From Opeltia flavorubescens (lineage: Eukaryota; Ascomycota; Lecanoromycetes; Teloschistales; Teloschistaceae): DNA of 64,000 nucleotides. Position numbers and translations under genes: made by a program. Location: NCBI GenBank assembly GCA_000442125.1, contig KE546980.1:1393529-1457528 (forward strand). Reading direction: 5' to 3'. Position 1 is the first letter of the stretch; each line of letters begins with the position of its first letter. Positions 59,881 to 64,000 of this stretch are shown here, one piece after another. The notes under the pieces were generated by a model. The model saw only the letters and a list, made by a program, of their open reading frames with translations, was not told where the DNA came from and did not search any database.

Positions 59881-62800
59881 TAGAAGCCTATAAATTTAAA
59901 ATATAATAGGCGTTAATTATTAAATTATATAAAAAGGGATCGTTTTAATATTATAGTTTAATTAAAAAGTAGAATTAATTAATAAATTAAATATAATATT
60001 TTAAAAGTATTATAAAAGAGATTTATATATTTAAAAAAATTCTTTTATATCGCCGCGTTAATACTAATATTAAAATATTATTTTATCGTTACTATTACTA
60101 TATTAATACTAATATTAAAATATTATTTTATCGTCGCTATTATTATATCGATACTAATACTAAAATATTATCTTATCGTTATTATAGATAACTATTCTTA
60201 ATATTATTTAAATATATAGATTTTATATTAAACGGCTATTTATTAAATTTATAATATTATTTCTTTTTTTTTTAAAGTTTATCCTAAACTTTTATTATAT
60301 TTTTCTATAAAAATAACCTTCGCCTTAAATTATATTAACGTATTTATTCTCGCGGTATTATTATAATAGTATTTTATATCTATTATACTCGTTTATAAAA
60401 AAAGTATTATTTATTTTTATTATCGAAAAATTATATAAAGTATATTTATTTAGGAAAAAAATATAATCTAGCGAAGCTAGTAGTTAATTTTTTAGGTATT
60501 AATAGAATTTTAAAGAAATTAAAATATAAAAAAATAGAAATTAAATTAGTTTAAAAGACTATAAACGAGTTAATTTATTTAAAGTAAACGAAATTAAAAT
60601 ATTTCCGGTAGTAAAAGCGTTTTTTAAAAAATTAGAAATAAAAAATATTTAATTAGGGTCTGGATAATATAAAAGAACTTAAATATTTAAAAAAGTTTAA
60701 AAAAATTTTTAAAATAGTATAAATTACGATATTTATTTCTATAATAGATAAGTTTTTTTTTTCCGAGTCTTTTTTTCCCGGGACTCTTTTTTAATTGGAC
60801 TAGGTTTTATTTATTAATAAAACAGTTATAATATTTTCGAATAATTTATAAGATATTTTTTAGGTTTCTATATATTTTTTAATATAAAGTATTTTTTCTA
60901 TTTAATAAGATACTACTAATTTTATTTCTCTAGTATTTTTTTAATAATAAATATATCTTTTTTTTAGATTTCGAAATTAAATATCTTTTAGACTAGTATT
61001 TTAAAGTCGGCTAGTTTTAATAATAATACGTAAAATATTAAATATATTTTAGCGTCCTTTAATAAGTTAAAATAATAATTTTATAATTTTTTAATTTTTT
61101 TAATAAAAAATAGTCCGATTTTTATATAGTCTAATTTTTTATTTAATATTCTAATTTTTAGATTTTTTATAAAAAAGTATACTTTATCCTTTTTCTTTAG
61201 TAGAGATACTATTTTCCTTTTTTTATTTTAATAAATGCCCGATAAATTTTATATATTTATAATATTATTATAGATCTATTTTAATATTTATATTTATTTT
61301 ATAACTAATTCGGCTGATTAATAAAATAGTTTTATTTTAAATAGGTTTAAATTTTTAAAAAAATTTATAAAAAAAAAAATTTTTTTTATTATACTTAATT
61401 CTTTTATATTTAAGGCGAATTATACTATTAATAGTAATAATATTTAATTATTTTATATATTATTAATATAATAGTATAGGTATTATTCTAATATTTAGTT
61501 CGTACGCTTTATTTATCTATTTATTATTAAATAGAATATTATTAATATTTTTAATTTAGTATTTAATAAAAAAATTAATATTTTTTAATAATTTAAAGTA
61601 AATAATTTATTTTTATTACTAATAATTACTACTAGTATTCTATAATATCAGATAAGTCTATTTAAAATAATAAATTCTAGTTATTTTATAATATATATCT
61701 CTTTAAATAGTATTAAATAAAAGTATTTTATAAATTTATTTATAATAACGAGTATAATATTATATTCTTCTTCTATAATCGGGTTTTTCGATTTTAATAA
61801 TTTAACGATAAAATTTATAGTAATTTCCTTTTATAATAAATCCGGTAATTTTTAGTATTAAATTTCGCTATAATAAGTATAAATAGTATATTTATTCTAT
61901 TAATAACTAAAATATCTTTTAATATATATCTCGATACGTTATTTTATATTAAAAAACTAATAGTTTTATTATAAAAGTTATATCGTTTTTATTATATTTA
62001 AGTATTTTTATAATAATCTATTATAGTATTTTTTAATATATTTATTAATTTTATTTTCTAGTATATTAAATTTTTTTTTTTCTATTAGAAATTATTTTTT
62101 ATCGTTCTTTAATATTTTTAATATTATATTTATTTAATAGTTATTCTCTAATAGTAATCTATTATTATTAACTTTTAAAATATTATAATTAAAGGTTTCT
62201 CTAGTTTTTATATAATTACTTCTTCGGTTTAGAGTATTAATTCTTCTATTTTCTTTTTTTAATATATAGATAATTCTAAATTTATATTATTTTAATAATT
62301 TTAATTATTATATTTATCGTCGGTTTAATTATTAAATTATAATAAAATTAAATAAATTTTTTTAATTTATATAAATTATTAAACTTAGTAATTCTTTTAT
62401 ATAAATTTTTTAGATTTCTAATATTATAACTATTACTAGTAGTTTTTTATTATAAATATCGTAGTTTTATTTTATAGGCGATAATTTTTTTAATATATAT
62501 ACTATTAGGTACTGCTTACCGTTATATTTTTATATAAAATATATATTAATAACTAGATTTAATACGTCTATTTCGATTTTAAATAGTTTTTTTAAATCGA
62601 ATATTTTATATACTAGGTTCTATAAATATACTTTCTTAAATTTATTAAAAATATATTATTTTTTTTTTCTTTAATACTATTTATTCAATATTTTAATTAA
62701 TTTAATAAATAATATTATAATATAAAAATATCCTTTAATAAACTTTCTATTATAATTTATAAAGCTAAAAAAACTTTAAATTTTTTTAATATTTTATAAT

Positions 62801-63904
62801 TTTTTCTATTATTTAATTACTTTTAATTTAGCTAAATCTATCCTAATTTTATTTCTCCCGATAATAAATTTTAAAAAGTTTATTTTTTTTTTATAGAGTT
62901 TATATTTTTTTAATTTAAATTATAGATCTCTATTTTTAAGATAATTAAAAACTAGACTAATATATTATTAATATTCTTTAAATATTTTTAAATAGATTAA
63001 AATATCGTTAAAGTAAATAATAACGAAATAATCGAGGTATTTTCTAAATATATTATTAATTATTTTTTAATATATTACTAAAACGTTTATTAACTCGAAT
63101 AATATAATTATATATTTATAATATTTATACCGAGTTTTAAAAGTTATTTTTTATTTTTCCTTCGCTTTTATTTATATTAGATTATAGGCTTTTTATAAAT
63201 CGAGTTTTATATAGTATTATACTTCTATAAATCGATTTTAGAATTTAAAAATATTAGATAATAAATACCGGTTTTTTATTATAATTTTATTTAGTTTTTT
63301 ATAATCGATATATAAATAAAATAATCTATTCTTTTTTAGTATAAAAAGGATTAAATATCCTATTAGTAATTAAGATTTCTTTATAAATTCCTTTTTTTTA
63401 TTTTCGTCTAGATATTATCGAAATATTAATAACTCTTTTTTTAAAAGCGCGTAAATAGATTTAAATATAGGCTATTTATTTAATTTAAATTTAATTTTAT
63501 AATTTTATATTTAATAATTAGGTAGTACTTTTATAATTACTTTTTTTTAAAATAAATATTTTTATTTTTTATATATACCCAGAATTTTTCCTAATAAAGT
63601 TTCTATAAATAGTTTAAAGTTTTTAAAAGGTTTATAAATTCTTTTTTTTATTTTATTTTTTTAATCTAGTTAACTTTTATTAATATTTAACAAGCCGAAT
63701 ATTTTTTAATCGTTTTTATTTAAAATTATAAATTCGCGTTTTATATTTAACTTTTTATCTATTTTTAAACGCTATTAAAATATAAATTAGATATTTTTTA
63801 CGTAGAAATATCGCTTGAATTTAAGTACTTTTTTTTTCTAATTAATTTCTAAATTATAATTTCTTAATTAAAGGCTTTTTAATATTATATAATATAATAT
63901 AATA
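59881..63904 (-). mobile_element. RIP-destroyed Ty3/Gypsy LTR retrotransposon, 5' end lost at the telomere
   Basis: A 4.0-kb block of extreme AT content in which CA and TG dinucleotides are nearly absent while CG remains, the signature of repeat-induced point mutation. Read on the minus strand, polyprotein remnants can still be aligned by eye. Reverse transcriptase: GFIKKS, IDY-KLN and KNRYLL near 63400-63250, and YFNDILIYL (for the catalytic Y-x-DD-ILIYS) near 63035-62990. A downstream RT/RNase H junction with VNFLKFIIGRN lies near 62900-62850. An integrase-core remnant (NR-stop-IKRTN, for the D-G-Q-T-E-R-T/V-N motif) lies near 61540-61500. The order RT, then integrase, is that of Ty3/Gypsy. 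The element would begin to the right of RT, but telomere repeat starts there, so gag, protease and the 5' LTR are missing. Stops occur throughout; nothing is functional. Confidence 0.85.
62850..63420 (-). pseudogene. reverse transcriptase remnant of the Gypsy element
   Basis: The most readable part of the element. FIKKS, LFILKKN, the IDY-KLN box, KNRYLL, and YFNDILIYL follow in the canonical order and spacing of Gypsy RT. Asp-to-Asn and Leu-to-Phe changes at the catalytic box fit the G-to-A and C-to-T transitions of RIP. Confidence 0.8.
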
Positions 63905-64000
63905 TTAGGGTTAGGGTTAGGGTTAGGGTTAGGGTTAGGGTTAGGGTTAGGGTTAGGGTTAGGGTTAGGGTTAGGGTTAGGGTTAGGGTTAGGGTTAGGG
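63905..64000 (+). repeat. telomere, 16 x TTAGGG
   Basis: Sixteen exact TTAGGG units with no variant, running to the window end. The G-rich strand is the plus strand, pointing off the right end, as expected at a right-hand chromosome terminus. The junction is ATAATATAATATAATA followed by the array. Confidence 0.99.

Noticed and set aside
59881-63904. Centromere-like or gene-desert AT isochore
   Set aside because: The CpA/TpG depletion plus collinear RT and integrase remnants identify a RIP-mutated Gypsy element.
1-64000. tRNA, rRNA or CRISPR features
   Set aside because: I saw no cloverleaf-like tRNA sequence, rRNA block or spaced repeat array; CRISPR is not expected in a fungal chromosome.

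Overview
This is the right-hand end of a chromosome from a filamentous ascomycete (Pezizomycotina). The last 96 bases are 16 perfect TTAGGG units running to the window edge. The inland genes have short GT-AG introns, mostly 46-60 bases, and belong to families typical of these fungi: HET domain, fungal rhodopsin domain, cytochromes P450, MHYT hybrid kinase, galactose-oxidase-like enzyme, FHA kinase and small secreted Cys-rich proteins. A class such as Leotiomycetes is only a guess. Gene models below were spliced by hand; frames were checked across every junction, but none is backed by RNA evidence.

Layout. 1-413: 5' end of a HET-domain gene that runs out of the window. 1.6-4.1 kb: nine-exon sugar-porter-type MFS transporter. 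4.9-6.3 kb: ankyrin protein with a STAND-like N-terminus. 7.8-9.7 kb: cytochrome b5-fused sphingolipid delta-8-type desaturase. 10.2-13.3 kb: MHYT hybrid histidine kinase. 14.7-17.9 kb: secreted galactose-oxidase-like enzyme with three F5/8C domains. 20.1-21.2 kb: unknown protein. 22.8-24.3 kb: P450 pseudogene, next to an intact, convergent P450 (25.1-27.0 kb). 28.8-30.1 kb: rhodopsin-domain membrane protein. 30.1-33.2 kb: gene-poor. 33.2-34.9 kb: FHA-kinase with one nonsense codon, divergent from an unknown 324-aa protein. 37.2-39.4 kb: large unknown membrane protein. 40.3-41.2 kb: ankyrin gene with one nonsense codon. 42.9-43.3 kb: small secreted protein with a frameshift. 45-52.5 kb: a pseudogene graveyard (N-terminal signalling-domain protein, unknown large protein, SGNH esterase, metallopeptidase). 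52.8-59.2 kb: four small genes that look intact. 59.9-63.9 kb: an extremely AT-rich block, a RIP-destroyed Ty3/Gypsy element on the minus strand. 63.9-64.0 kb: telomere.

Two themes stand out. First, decay rises sharply toward the telomere: inland genes are intact, the middle third carries single-lesion genes, the outer part holds multi-lesion pseudogenes, and the tip is saturated by RIP. Second, the window collects several families linked in fungi to non-self recognition or signalling (HET, STAND-like N-terminus with ankyrins, FHA-kinase, stand-alone ankyrin, Azaphilone-L-type N-terminal domain), about half of them broken. No pathway joins the metabolic genes; they look like an accessory subtelomeric assortment rather than one biosynthetic cluster.
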